Source: Thalassospira xiamenensis M-5 = DSM 17429
GTDB lineage: Bacteria; Pseudomonadota; Alphaproteobacteria; Rhodospirillales; Thalassospiraceae
Reading direction: 5' to 3'
Length of the DNA stretch: 64,000 nucleotides
NCBI RefSeq assembly: GCF_000300235.2
Contig: NZ_CP004388.1
Span: 3,480,001 to 3,544,000, forward strand
Part shown: in pieces, positions 46,282-56,356 of the stretch
Numbering within the stretch: the stretch's first letter is position 1
Layout of the letters: each line of letters opens with the position of its first letter
Notes under the pieces: model-generated
Told to the model about the DNA's origin: nothing
Database searches by the model: none
The model's input: the letters and a program-made list of their open reading frames with translations, nothing else
Program-made: the position numbers and the translations under genes

Positions 46282-46424
46282 ATGGGCCCCGCCGGTCCAC
46301 CCTTGACGGGCCACAGCTCAACGCTGCCCCCTGCTGCCATCCTTGCCGCTACCGGCAAATTTAAAGCTCCCTCCTCAACAAGACGCACCTCTCCCGTCAT
46401 GACAAATGATCGGGTTAGCCCCCC

Positions 46425-46460
46425 CTAGCCCTCGTACTAGTCCTCGTCCTAGCCCTCGGG
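46425..46460. repeat. Three 12-bp tandem units
   Basis: CTAGCCCTCGTA, CTAGTCCTCGTC and CTAGCCCTCGGG follow each other without gaps. CTAG, rare in most bacterial genomes, occurs at each unit start. Confidence 0.7.
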
Positions 46461-46593
46461 CAGAATGCCGCCATAATGGCTCCGCCATCCGCCGCCCCAT
46501 ATCCTGCGGGGACCCCCGCAGCCCTGCCTGTGTCTATGTCCGCGTCTTTGCCGATGCATCCCGATATCCTCTTTCCTTCAGCCCCAAACGCAA

Positions 46594-46623
46594 AAACCCG
46601 CAAGGCACAAGGCCTTGCGGGTT
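46594..46623. terminator. Possible intrinsic terminator
   Basis: Arms AAACCCGCAAGGC and GCCTTGCGGGTTT around a short loop, with an A run on the left. It could terminate transcription leftward (from the regulator genes) or rightward from sox. Confidence 0.6.
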
Positions 46624-47023
46624 TCCGTCCGGGTGCATTTCTCCCGTTGACTTTACTCTTATGCCACAGAAAAAAGAACAAATCAAGAACTTTTAAGGAA
46701 ACCGAATGGGAAGGAGGATTCGATACGACGCAGCCTGCGCGCTCGGAAATGTAGAAACAATTCTCACGGGTACGTCCACCAGAAATGGCTATTCGCTATT
46801 GCGTGGCAATTGATGAGCCCTACCCGACGCGCCCCCATCGGATGCCCGGTTCGGCTTCGGATAAATCCTCAATTACAGCACCACCAACAGATCCGCATAC
46901 CGGGAATATAAAAGCAGCCTGCTGCTTCGGCAGCATATGTGCCACAGCCTTTTTGTTCACGAAGAGGAAAACCCTTTTGCAGACATTTCCACGTCGCGAC
47001 AGCTAAGACCAGCCGTCATAATT
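46624..47023. other. Intergenic region upstream of the regulator cluster's 3' end
   Basis: About 400 bases with no convincing coding sequence. The only clear structure is a UUCG-type tetraloop hairpin, TGCTGC-TTCG-GCAGCA at 46920-46935. It might be the end of the leftward regulator transcript. Confidence 0.4.
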
Positions 47024-47719
47024 CTAGCGCGAAAGCTCGTACAGAACCGCCCGGTCAAGGATGCGCAGTTTCGGTCCGGCGGCAATTGCGCCTGTTGCCT
47101 CTAGCTTTCGAAGCGAGCGCGAGAATGTTTCTGGCGTAATGCCGATCCGGCTTGCGATCTGACGTTTTTCAGGAAAGTTCGTCTCGTCCTCGCCACCCAG
47201 ATTCTCGCCACTTCTTTCTTCGAAATCGATCAGGAAAGACGCAATTCTCTGGATCGGTTTGGTGTGGCGAATTTTGAAAATTTCTTCGAGGAAGAATCGT
47301 TCCCACCGCAGAAGTCCGGCAAGGACTTCGGCCATGACATCGGGCGCACTGCGTAAAACGGAAAGATAGGTATCGCGCGGAATGGCGATGATCTCGCAAT
47401 CTTCCATGACCTCGCATTCCACCGGATATGCCCGACCGGCCAACGAAACCGCTTCGGCGAATGCCCCCGGTTGGGTCAGGAAATGCATGACGGTTTCTTC
47501 GCCCTGCGGGGAAACCTTTACGAGGCGCAAGTGCCCGGAAAGCAGAACATAGAAGTTACGGGCAACATCACCGGCACGAAACAGATGTTCGCCGCGCGAA
47601 TGGCATTCCACACGACATTTTGCCATCAGACTATCAAGCCGCGCCCCGCCAAGAGCAGACAGAAACGGGACCTGTCGGACGATATCGTAATCGATTTCAG
47701 ACAGCGGTCTTGAACGCAT
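47024..47719 (-). CDS. Crp/Fnr-family regulator, Dnr/NnrR-like (first of three)
   Basis: The 231-residue protein has a cNMP-like sensor domain (about 15-130), the long dimer helix, and a winged helix with recognition helix IGITPETFSRSLRKL. E-x-x-S-R is the Fnr-type DNA-contact pattern for TTGAT half sites. There is no Fnr-type N-terminal Cys cluster, so it probably does not bind an iron-sulfur cluster; NO/heme sensing, as in Dnr or NnrR, is plausible. The start at the ATG ending at 47719 is preceded by GGAAGGGGG and overlaps the end of the upstream regulator by 23 bases, which indicates translational coupling. It resembles the regulator at 48544 more than the one at 47697. Confidence 0.85.
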   Translation of the reverse strand: MRSRPLSEIDYDIVRQVPFLSALGGARLDSLMAKCRVECHSRGEHLFRAGDVARNFYVLLSGHLRLVKVSPQGEETVMHFLTQPGAFAEAVSLAGRAYPVECEVMEDCEIIAIPRDTYLSVLRSAPDVMAEVLAGLLRWERFFLEEIFKIRHTKPIQRIASFLIDFEERSGENLGGEDETNFPEKRQIASRIGITPETFSRSLRKLEATGAIAAGPKLRILDRAVLYELSR

Positions 47720-48473
47720 CTTCGCCCCCTTCCTTGGCATCATTCCCAGACAACCCGCACCAATCGGCCAGCATTTCCGCATCTGCAATCCGGATAATGT
47801 GACCATTGGCATGTTGCGAAACACCAATTTCAGAAAGTTTCTTAAGCGCGCGAGAGATCGTCTCGCTGGTCATTCCCAACTTGCGGGCCAAGGCAGACTT
47901 TTCAATGGTCAGGGGTGTTTCATGCACACCGTCAATCGGCACCGCATCTGCCAGGAAATAGATCCCCAGACGTTGTGCCGCAGACCGGCATTTAAGTTCT
48001 TCGGCCTGTCGCAACATCTGACACAACCGTTCTGTCATGGCCGACATCATGGTCAGTGCACGGTCGAAATGGGCCGCAAGAAAATCGGCAAAGCCCGCAC
48101 CATCAATACGAACCGCTGTTGTTGCCTCCAAGGTACGAACCGAAACCGCATAACAGCCATCGGGCACCAATGCGCATTCCCCGACAAGCTGACCATTCCC
48201 CAGAAGATCAATGACCCCGTCTTTACCGTCCTGATCCTTGAAAGACAATTCGACATGCCCGTTCACAATCAGATAAAGCGCTGACGCCGGTTCATCTGCC
48301 GAAATCATCATTGTATCAGTGTCAAACCTGACCCATTGGCATAGGGATGCCAGTTCAAGGATATCTTCCTGCGGCCAGGTTCGGAAATAGTTCGCAAAGC
48401 GAAGAACACCGGAAATGCGTTCGACATCATTCATCACGGCATCGTCCATTGTAGAAAAAAGGGAAGATTGCAT
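47697..48473 (-). CDS. Crp/Fnr-family regulator (second of three)
   Basis: The 258-residue protein has a cNMP-like domain (about 20-145) with LYLIVNGHVELSFKDQDGKDGVIDLLGNGQLVGECAL and a winged helix with LGMTSETISRALKKL (E-T-I-S-R, an Fnr-type contact pattern). It has no N-terminal Cys cluster. The C-terminal tail of about 20 residues after the DNA-binding domain is longer than in Fnr. The exact start is unsure: ATG codons ending at 48473, 48449 and 48434 are possible, none with a strong ribosome site. An Fnr-like box lies upstream (48513-48526). The gene after it in the operon is the regulator at 47024. Confidence 0.82.
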   Translation of the reverse strand: MQSSLFSTMDDAVMNDVERISGVLRFANYFRTWPQEDILELASLCQWVRFDTDTMMISADEPASALYLIVNGHVELSFKDQDGKDGVIDLLGNGQLVGECALVPDGCYAVSVRTLEATTAVRIDGAGFADFLAAHFDRALTMMSAMTERLCQMLRQAEELKCRSAAQRLGIYFLADAVPIDGVHETPLTIEKSALARKLGMTSETISRALKKLSEIGVSQHANGHIIRIADAEMLADWCGLSGNDAKEGGEDAFKTAV

Positions 48474-48512
48474 TTACTGGAATAACTCTAACATCAGCCC
48501 AGATGATCAAGT

Positions 48513-48526
48513 TTGTTCCAGATCAA
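48513..48526 (-). promoter_or_regulatory. Candidate Fnr/Dnr box upstream of the regulator pair
   Basis: TTGTT-CCAG-ATCAA differs by one base from TTGAT-N4-ATCAA. It is followed (plus strand) by a second half-site-like TTTTGATC. Distance to the annotated start is short, which supports a start further downstream for the regulator gene. Confidence 0.45.
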
Positions 48527-48543
48527 TTTTGATCGGAAAACGC

Positions 48544-49212
48544 TTATCGGCGCGAGAACTGCCTTAGCCCTTCGACATCAAGGATGCTCATCCTTGTATC
48601 CCGGGCAATAAATCCGTCGTCTTCAAGTTTGCGTAACGCACGTGAGAATGTTTCCGGGGTGACACCGATCCGGTTTGCAATGACATGCTTGGGTACGATT
48701 TCCGCATCATCAGACTGCGAGAGCAAAAATCCGGCAAGGCGCTGCGATGGGCTTCGCTGACGCAAATCATTGAGCTCCCTGTAGAAAAACCGTTCCCTCT
48801 CGATCAATGACTGCATCATCCGACCAATCATCGCCTTGTCATTCCTGAGGCGATTGACCAGTTGCAGCCTGCTGATTGCGATGATCTGGCTGCCCGGATC
48901 GCATTCGGCAGATACCGGATACTTTTGCCCGGAAAGGACCACAGCCTCGGCAAAAGACTCGCCTGCTGAAACAAGATGAAAAAGGGCGACACGCCCGTCA
49001 CCGAGAATTCGAAACAGACGCACCTGCCCCTTGATGACAATAAAGAACTGTTCGGCGGGCTCCCCCTCGCTAAACAGCAATTCACGGCCGTTATAAATCA
49101 CAACGGTCGCACCATTTGTCATCGATACGATTTCATCGCGCGAGAAGGCAGAAAGAACTGCCACCTTCGACATCAGACTGAAATCCGCATCATTCAGGTT
49201 ACGGCGTGACAT
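48544..49212 (-). CDS. Crp/Fnr-family regulator, Dnr/NnrR-like (third of three)
   Basis: The 222-residue protein has the Crp/Fnr architecture, with IGVTPETFSRALRKL as recognition helix (E-T-F-S-R). The sensor domain lacks the Fnr Cys motif. FFIVIKGQVRLFRILGDGRVALFHLVSAGESFAEAVVLSGQKYP matches Dnr-type regulators, and the close similarity of RERFFYRELNDLRQRSPSQRLAGFLL to the regulator at 47024 indicates paralogy. The start at the ATG ending at 49212 has GGAG six bases upstream. It overlaps the chelatase gene by 14 bases, so the chelatase and this regulator are one transcript. Confidence 0.86.
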   Translation of the reverse strand: MSRRNLNDADFSLMSKVAVLSAFSRDEIVSMTNGATVVIYNGRELLFSEGEPAEQFFIVIKGQVRLFRILGDGRVALFHLVSAGESFAEAVVLSGQKYPVSAECDPGSQIIAISRLQLVNRLRNDKAMIGRMMQSLIERERFFYRELNDLRQRSPSQRLAGFLLSQSDDAEIVPKHVIANRIGVTPETFSRALRKLEDDGFIARDTRMSILDVEGLRQFSRR

Positions 49213-49996
49213 GATCGGCTCCAAACTCTGTCCGAGCTGACTGCGATGGTTGACAACTGCTTTTGCGATGATGTCGGCCGCAATTCAAATGATCGGCCAA
49301 CAGCGAAGACAACTCCCACCACGTGCCAACCGGTGCGAGCATGCCGACTTTCTCATCAGACCGGGAATTAACAGAAGCCGGAATATCAATGCGGCAATGC
49401 GCCCCATCCCCCGTCATAAGGGGAACAAAAAGAGCATTTCTGCACCTTGTCATGTTTCGCCAGTTGGCGAGAGACGGTTGGCCATCAATCTGGACATTGT
49501 AGATTTCGTCGTGATCAAGATGGTGCGAAAGTATCGCTCGCAACTGCTGCATTTCGGGCGACGGGCAGATGTCCTGCTTCTGCCCGTGAGCCACCAGAAA
49601 AATTGCCTTTTTATCCTTTTGATTTCCACCGGCCTTTAATCGCTGGGCAATTCGTGCCGCCAACATGCGGTCATATCCAGACAAATGTCCTGCGAATGGC
49701 AAAAGTGCCTCCGCTTCCAACCGGGCATCGGCAACAAGTGCGGACAGTTCCGCCACCAAACCGGCGCCCGGCGTAAAGAACAGGGGAAAGACAAGCACGT
49801 CAGACGCCGAATTCCGCGTCATGACCTTCAACACATTTCCCGCTGATGGCGTTGATCGCAAAAATGAAAGGCGGATGTCGAAATGCGGTAACTGACGTTG
49901 CAGATGCGCGGAAAACATCCCGCCGGGCACTGCACCAGTTCGTCGCGTTCCATGCGCGACAATCATCAAAACCGGATCGCAGACGGACATAACCAT
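49199..49996 (-). CDS. CbiX-type sirohydrochlorin chelatase (long form)
   Basis: The 265-residue protein has two CbiX half-domains: residues 8-130 open with LMIVAHGTRRTG and residues 140-240 open with AIFLVAHGQKQD; both keep the metal-site His in H-G. Long CbiX forms insert Co or Fe into sirohydrochlorin. Next to nir genes it most likely makes siroheme, which the NirDLGH decarboxylases use on the way to heme d1. That role is inferred from context. The C-terminal 30 residues (basic, His/Cys-containing RHHRKSSCQPSQ) could be metal-binding. An Fnr-like box lies 54-67 bases upstream, and the third regulator gene overlaps the end. Confidence 0.8.
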   Translation of the reverse strand: MVMSVCDPVLMIVAHGTRRTGAVPGGMFSAHLQRQLPHFDIRLSFLRSTPSAGNVLKVMTRNSASDVLVFPLFFTPGAGLVAELSALVADARLEAEALLPFAGHLSGYDRMLAARIAQRLKAGGNQKDKKAIFLVAHGQKQDICPSPEMQQLRAILSHHLDHDEIYNVQIDGQPSLANWRNMTRCRNALFVPLMTGDGAHCRIDIPASVNSRSDEKVGMLAPVGTWWELSSLLADHLNCGRHHRKSSCQPSQSARTEFGADHVTP

Positions 49997-50018
49997 TCCC
50001 CTGTTTCACTCTCTCTGA

Positions 50019-51917
<1,899 letters not shown>

Positions 51918-51926
51918 TCTGCAGAA

Positions 51927-51950
51927 CCGGAGGCCATACACGGCCTCCGG
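51927..51950 (+). terminator. Intercistronic hairpin between nirS and nirE
   Basis: A perfect 9-bp stem, CCGGAGGCC and GGCCTCCGG, around a 6-base loop lies 9 bases after the nirS stop. There is no T tract, so it looks like an mRNA stability or attenuation element that keeps nirS mRNA above that of the downstream genes. Confidence 0.65.
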
Positions 51951-51991
51951 ACTTCCCGCATTTGAAACCTTGCCAAAACAGGGGAAAAGCC

Positions 51992-52822
51992 ATGCAAAAA
52001 TCCGGGCGTATTTATCTTGTCGGAGCCGGGCCAGGCGATCCTGAATTGCTGACCATCAAGGCAGCACGCCTTCTCGACCGCGCGGATGCCGTTATCTATG
52101 ACCGGCTTGTCTCCGATGAAATACTTGAACTGGCCAACCCGTTTGCAGAACGCGTTTATGTCGGAAAATCCACAGGATCCCACAGCCTGAAGCAGTCCGA
52201 AATCAATACACTTCTGGTTCATATGGCCAGAAAACATTGCCACATCGTTCGTCTGAAAGGCGGGGATCCGTATATTTTCGGACGCGGGGGTGAAGAGGCA
52301 GAATGGCTCAGCCTGCATGATGTTCCGTTTGAAGTTGTTCCCGGAATTACAGCCGCCGCAGGATGCATGGCACAACTTAATCTACCGCTGACCCATCGCG
52401 GTCTGGCAACCAGTGTACGTTTTGTCACCGGTCACATGCAGGCAGACGCAGAACCCCATCACGACTGGCGTTCTTTGGCCGATCCGGACACTACGCTTGC
52501 GATTTACATGGGGGTCAAAACCATGCCGGTAATCGCGGGTAAACTGCTTGAACATGGGCTGCCCACCGATACGCCGGTGATGATTATCGAAAATGGTTCA
52601 ACACCGGATCAAAGACATTTCCGCAGCACATTGGGCAATGTCTGTGACGACCTGAACCGGCTGGATTTTGATCCGCCCTGCATGATCGTCATTGGCCGCG
52701 TCATTTCACTGGCGGATCGACTATCACTGCCCGAGGCCGAACTTCTATCCGAAAGCCGGTTTGACCAAAACGCAGCACCCGACTTCCCCGATGGGGGTCT
52801 ACGTTATGCCCATACTGCGTAA
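51992..52822 (+). CDS. nirE: Uroporphyrinogen-III C-methyltransferase (heme d1 branch)
   Basis: The 276-residue SAM-dependent enzyme makes precorrin-2 from uroporphyrinogen III. It has the typical opening IYLVGAGPGDPELLTIKAARLL, GKSTGSHSLKQSEIN, RLKGGDPYIFGRGGEEAEWL and GITAAAGCMAQLNLPLTHRGLA of CobA/NirE methyltransferases. There is no dehydrogenase/chelatase domain, so this is NirE and not CysG. The ATG at 51992 is preceded by AGGGGA. It lies at position 2, as in Paracoccus-type nir operons. Its end overlaps nirC. Confidence 0.95.
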   Translation: MQKSGRIYLVGAGPGDPELLTIKAARLLDRADAVIYDRLVSDEILELANPFAERVYVGKSTGSHSLKQSEINTLLVHMARKHCHIVRLKGGDPYIFGRGGEEAEWLSLHDVPFEVVPGITAAAGCMAQLNLPLTHRGLATSVRFVTGHMQADAEPHHDWRSLADPDTTLAIYMGVKTMPVIAGKLLEHGLPTDTPVMIIENGSTPDQRHFRSTLGNVCDDLNRLDFDPPCMIVIGRVISLADRLSLPEAELLSESRFDQNAAPDFPDGGLRYAHTA

Positions 52823-53144
52823 TTCCCTCGTGATCCTGATCACCACGCTCGCTTTGGCGGGGACCTATTCAGTAAGTGCGGAAAACGCGACTTCTTCCCG
52901 AAGCCCCCATGCGCTGGAGCAAATGGTGCGTCAGGATTGCGGTTCCTGTCATGGCCTAACGTTTAAGGGAGGTCTGGGATCGCCCCTTTTACCGGAAAGC
53001 CTTGCGGCTTACAGCGTCGAGGATTTGACAACCATCATCCTCGACGGATTGCCCGGGACAGCCATGCCACCCTGGCGCGCAATCGTGACACCCGATGAGG
53101 CCACGTGGATGGCCCGCTATCTGAAAACAGGAGAACCCGAATGA
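52806..53144 (+). CDS. nirC: c-type cytochrome NirC
   Basis: The 112-residue periplasmic cytochrome has a signal peptide of about 25 residues and heme-binding CGSCH. The C-terminal axial Met lies in LPGTAMPPWRAI. NirC is the putative electron donor to NirS or part of the d1 maturation machinery. It overlaps the end of nirE by 17 bases in another frame, and nirF starts in its stop codon (ATGA). Confidence 0.9.
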   Translation: MPILRNSLVILITTLALAGTYSVSAENATSSRSPHALEQMVRQDCGSCHGLTFKGGLGSPLLPESLAAYSVEDLTTIILDGLPGTAMPPWRAIVTPDEATWMARYLKTGEPE

Positions 53145-54364
53145 TGCGCATTGCATTTTCGGCCCGCATTCCTTCCACCGCGTTACAGGCAACCCGCAAC
53201 CTTTTGGTTGTTGGGGGCATTTTGCTTTTGGCCGGCTGCGCAAATATCTCATCCGTTCGCGGGACGGCTGACCTGGCAACCGTGGTTGCCCGGGCCACTG
53301 GCGAAGTTGCCATCCTTGACACCAGCACCCGGCAATTTATCGGGATCGTTGAAGGCCTTGGCGATCTGTCACATGCATCGATCGTCTATTCCCGGGACGG
53401 ACGATTCGCATTCGTCTTTGGCCGCGACGGGGGATTGACCAAGGTAGACATTCTCAGACATGAGGTTGTCGTTAGAACCTTGCAAGCGGGCAACAGTATT
53501 GGCGGAGCCATCAGCCAGGACGGCAGACTGGTGGCGGTTGCCAATTACGAACCCGGCGGTGTCCGCGTTTTCGATAGTGAAACCCTCGAACTGTTGGCCG
53601 ATATTCCTGCAACCATTGACGGCAGTTCGGATCGTTCAAAAGTCATCGGGCTGGTTGATGCGCCAGGGAACCGGTTTGTTTTCAGCCTTTGGGATTCCGG
53701 CGAAATCTGGATAGCCGACTTCTCAACCGGCAACGAACCAAAGATCAGCCGCTACAAAGATATCGGAACACAGCCCTACGATGCGCTGATCACATCCGAT
53801 GGTCGTTATTACATTGCCGGTCTGTTTGGCGAAGACGGCATGGCATTGCTTGATCTTTGGCATCCGGAAAATGGCGTGCGCCGCATCCTTGATCATTATG
53901 GCATGGGTGAAGAACGCTTACCCGTTTACAAAATGCCCCATCTTGAAGGCTGGGCGATTGCGGGGAAACGCGCATTTGTACCCGCCATCGGTCGCCACGA
54001 AGTTCTCGTGATTGACACCGAAAACTGGCAGCAGATCGGACGTATTCCCGTCCATGGACAGCCCGTTTTCGTCATGGCCCATCCCGATAACAGGCATGTC
54101 TGGGTCAATTTCTCGGTCCCGGATTACGACACGGTCCAGATAATCGACACGGAAAATCTGGCAATCGTCGGAGAACTGAAACCCGGCACCGGTGTCCTGC
54201 ATATGGAATTCAGTCCACGTGGCGATCAGATCTGGTTGTCGGTGCGCGATGACAACAAGGTCGTTGGATACAATCCCTACACGCTCCAGCCGATTGCCGA
54301 ACTTCCGCTCCCCAGTCCCAGCGGCATTTTCATGTCTGACCGTGCCGGTCGGATCGGGTTGTAG
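53141..54364 (+). CDS. nirF: Heme d1 biosynthesis protein NirF
   Basis: The 407-residue protein resembles the d1 propeller of NirS without the cytochrome domain. The N-terminus carries a signal with lipobox LLAGC (about residues 29-33), so it is probably a periplasmic lipoprotein bound to the inner or outer membrane. Propeller repeats are marked by D-x-x-x-x-x-I-x-x-I segments and VYSRDGRFAFVFGRDGGLT. It acts late in heme d1 synthesis. GGAG ahead of the ATG fixes the start. Confidence 0.93.
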   Translation: MMRIAFSARIPSTALQATRNLLVVGGILLLAGCANISSVRGTADLATVVARATGEVAILDTSTRQFIGIVEGLGDLSHASIVYSRDGRFAFVFGRDGGLTKVDILRHEVVVRTLQAGNSIGGAISQDGRLVAVANYEPGGVRVFDSETLELLADIPATIDGSSDRSKVIGLVDAPGNRFVFSLWDSGEIWIADFSTGNEPKISRYKDIGTQPYDALITSDGRYYIAGLFGEDGMALLDLWHPENGVRRILDHYGMGEERLPVYKMPHLEGWAIAGKRAFVPAIGRHEVLVIDTENWQQIGRIPVHGQPVFVMAHPDNRHVWVNFSVPDYDTVQIIDTENLAIVGELKPGTGVLHMEFSPRGDQIWLSVRDDNKVVGYNPYTLQPIAELPLPSPSGIFMSDRAGRIGL

Positions 54365-54373
54365 GAGGCCATC

Positions 54374-54835
54374 ATGAGCACCGAACTCACCCGCCTTCAG
54401 ACCCGGCTGATCGAACATTTTCAGCGCGGATTTCCGACGACGCCACGCCCGTTTGAAACCATCGCCAGTAAACTGGGCACCAACGAAGACACGGTGATTT
54501 CCGCCATTTCCGATTTGAAGGACAAAGGTTATCTCGACCGGATTGGCGCGACCTATGTGACCGGGCGCGCAGGGGCATCAAGCCTTGCGGCGATGGAAGT
54601 TCCAAATGATCAGCTTGAAAAAATTGCCGCCCAAGTCAGCCACTTTACCGAAATCAATCACAATTACGAACGCGAAGATAAACTCAATCTATGGTTCGTC
54701 GTGACCACCGCCGATCAGGCCAGTCTGGACACGACAATCAAGGCAATCGAAACCAAAACCGGCTTACCGGTATATCGGATGCCGATGATCGAACATTACC
54801 GTCTCGATTTGGGATTTGCGTTGAAATGGAACTGA
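54374..54835 (+). CDS. nirD: Siroheme decarboxylase subunit NirD
   Basis: The 153-residue protein has an AsnC/Lrp-like helix-turn-helix (about 1-60) and a RAM-like domain (about 65-150) but serves in enzyme form: NirDLGH decarboxylates siroheme to didecarboxysiroheme. RAGASSLAAMEVP, INHNYEREDKLNLWFVVTT and the HYRLDLGF tail match NirD. The start has GGAGG. nirL begins in its last codons. Confidence 0.88.
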   Translation: MSTELTRLQTRLIEHFQRGFPTTPRPFETIASKLGTNEDTVISAISDLKDKGYLDRIGATYVTGRAGASSLAAMEVPNDQLEKIAAQVSHFTEINHNYEREDKLNLWFVVTTADQASLDTTIKAIETKTGLPVYRMPMIEHYRLDLGFALKWN

Positions 54836-55377
54836 GCAATCTTCAACACCGGCTGATCGAAAGACTGCGCGACGGCTTGCCAATCGGCAAACGTCCCTAT
54901 GCAAATATTGCCAATGACCTCGGCACGAGCGAGGAAACGGTGATCGAAACGCTTGAACAGCTTATCGCCCACAAGGTTATCAACCGCTTTGGCATGATCA
55001 TCCGTCATCGCGCACTTGGTTATCAGGCCAATGCGATGTGCGTTTTCGATATCGGTGATGATGCGGCACCCGACATTGGCAAGGCGATGGCAGCCCTTCC
55101 CTATGTCACATTGTGTTACCGCCGGGAACGGGTTGCCGGGGTTTGGCCATACAATCTTTATTGCATGATCCATGGTCGAGACCGGCTGACAGTTCGGGCA
55201 CAAATCCGGCACCTGATTGCGCGTCTGGAACTGCATGATGCGCCCCACAAGGTTCTTTTCAGCAAGCAATGCTTCACCCAGCGGGCGGGCAAATATGGCG
55301 CCCCGAGGGCATCCGTATCCTTGCCGGCGCCAACAGAAACTCGCCCAATTCCCGATGAAGTCAGGGAAATATCATGA
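54826..55377 (+). CDS. nirL: Siroheme decarboxylase subunit NirL
   Basis: The 183-residue AsnC-like protein carries the typical RHRALGYQANAMCVFDI, LCYRRERVAGVWPYNLYCMIHG and KVLFSKQCFTQRAGKY of NirL/NirH-type chains. The last 25 residues (Pro/Ala/Thr rich) extend beyond the usual length. It starts at the ATG in the overlap with nirD, and nirG overlaps its stop (ATGA). Confidence 0.87.
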   Translation: MELSNLQHRLIERLRDGLPIGKRPYANIANDLGTSEETVIETLEQLIAHKVINRFGMIIRHRALGYQANAMCVFDIGDDAAPDIGKAMAALPYVTLCYRRERVAGVWPYNLYCMIHGRDRLTVRAQIRHLIARLELHDAPHKVLFSKQCFTQRAGKYGAPRASVSLPAPTETRPIPDEVREIS

Positions 55378-55826
55378 ACAAGCTTGAACGCGACCTGATC
55401 AACAATATGCAGGGTGGTTTTCCGATCTGCGCGCACCCGTTCCAGGTGCTGGCCGAACGTCTTGGTTATGACGAACAAACCGTCATTGACGGTGTCAAAA
55501 GGCTGATCGCGGACGGATATGTCAGCCGGTTTGGACCGCTTTACAACACGGAAAGACTTGGTGGTGCTGTAACCCTTGCCGCGATTGCAGTCCCACCTGA
55601 TCGCTTTGACGAGGTCGCGGAACAGGTCAACGCATACGAGGAAGTCGCCCACAATTACGCCCGTGAAGATGTTCTTAACATGTGGTTTGTGATCCTTGCC
55701 GAGGATGAAGAAGCGCTTCAGGACGTCATAAAGCGGATCGAAAACACAACCGGGCTTGGGGTTCTGAGCTTCCCAAAGGAACAGGAATACTTCCTTGAAT
55801 TGCATCTGGAGGTACCCGAAAAATGA
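55374..55826 (+). CDS. nirG: Siroheme decarboxylase subunit NirG
   Basis: The 150-residue AsnC-like subunit has GGFPICAHPFQVLAERLGYDE, RLGGAVTLAAIAVP and VAHNYAREDVLNMWFVILAED. It belongs to the same family as NirD and pairs with NirH or NirL. Overlaps at both ends with its neighbours make stoichiometric translation likely. Confidence 0.87.
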   Translation: MNKLERDLINNMQGGFPICAHPFQVLAERLGYDEQTVIDGVKRLIADGYVSRFGPLYNTERLGGAVTLAAIAVPPDRFDEVAEQVNAYEEVAHNYAREDVLNMWFVILAEDEEALQDVIKRIENTTGLGVLSFPKEQEYFLELHLEVPEK

Positions 55827-56356
55827 TTTCCTTTCTGAACCAACCAGAACTGCCGGAACTTGACGAAATCGATCATGCCCTGATCCGTGCGACGCAAACC
55901 GGATTGCCTTTAAGTCCCACACCATACGGGGATATCGCGTTGGGCCTTGGACTTGGCCCGGATGAAGTTGAACAGCGCTTGCAACGCTTGCTTGATGTTG
56001 GCGTCATTCGACGTATCGGCATCATCCCCAACCATTATCGGCTGGGTTATCGCGCCAATGGCATGAGCGTTTGGGACATCGACGATAAAACCGTTGATGC
56101 CATGGGCGAGATGATCGGAAAGCTGGATTTCGTATCGCACTGCTATCGCAGGCCGCGCCACCTGCCCGATTGGCCATTCAACCTGTTTGCCATGGTCCAC
56201 GGAACAACACGCGAAACGGTCGAGGCCAAGGTCGAAGATATCCGCAACCGTTTGGGAGGGAATGTCCGCGACCATCGCATCCTTTACAGCAACCGAATTC
56301 TTAAAAAAACCGGCCTGCGTTGGCGCAAAAGCGGAGAAAAGAAATGTTGCGGTTAA
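55823..56356 (+). CDS. nirH: Siroheme decarboxylase subunit NirH
   Basis: The 177-residue AsnC-like subunit has the typical GLPLSPTPYGDIALGLG..., PNHYRLGYRANGMSVWDI, CYRRPRHLPDWPFNLFAMVHG and the closing ILYSNRILKKTGLRW. It shares with NirL the R-R-P/E-R segment near the active site. The C-terminal KKCCG tail is unusual. nirJ starts 13 bases before its end. Confidence 0.88.
   Translation: MISFLNQPELPELDEIDHALIRATQTGLPLSPTPYGDIALGLGLGPDEVEQRLQRLLDVGVIRRIGIIPNHYRLGYRANGMSVWDIDDKTVDAMGEMIGKLDFVSHCYRRPRHLPDWPFNLFAMVHGTTRETVEAKVEDIRNRLGGNVRDHRILYSNRILKKTGLRWRKSGEKKCCG

Larger units (their letters stand above)
45852..46593. other. GC-rich intergenic region with degenerate repeats
   Basis: No gene is supported here, although GC-rich sequence keeps several frames open (a plus-strand frame of about 247 codons and a minus-strand frame of about 167 codons). 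It carries a hairpin and its degenerate copies every 108-121 bases, and a short 12-bp tandem repeat. It may be remnant mobile or REP-like DNA. Confidence 0.55.

Noticed and set aside
45685..46428. Open frame of about 247 codons (plus strand) overlapping soxG and the repeat region
   Set aside because: It begins inside soxG in another frame. Its product is a Pro/Thr/Arg-rich string of repeats, typical of translated GC-rich non-coding DNA, and no ribosome site is seen.
46920..46935. UUCG-type hairpin as a possible RNA gene
   Set aside because: Only a 6-bp stem with a tetraloop and no larger structure; it may be part of an mRNA end.
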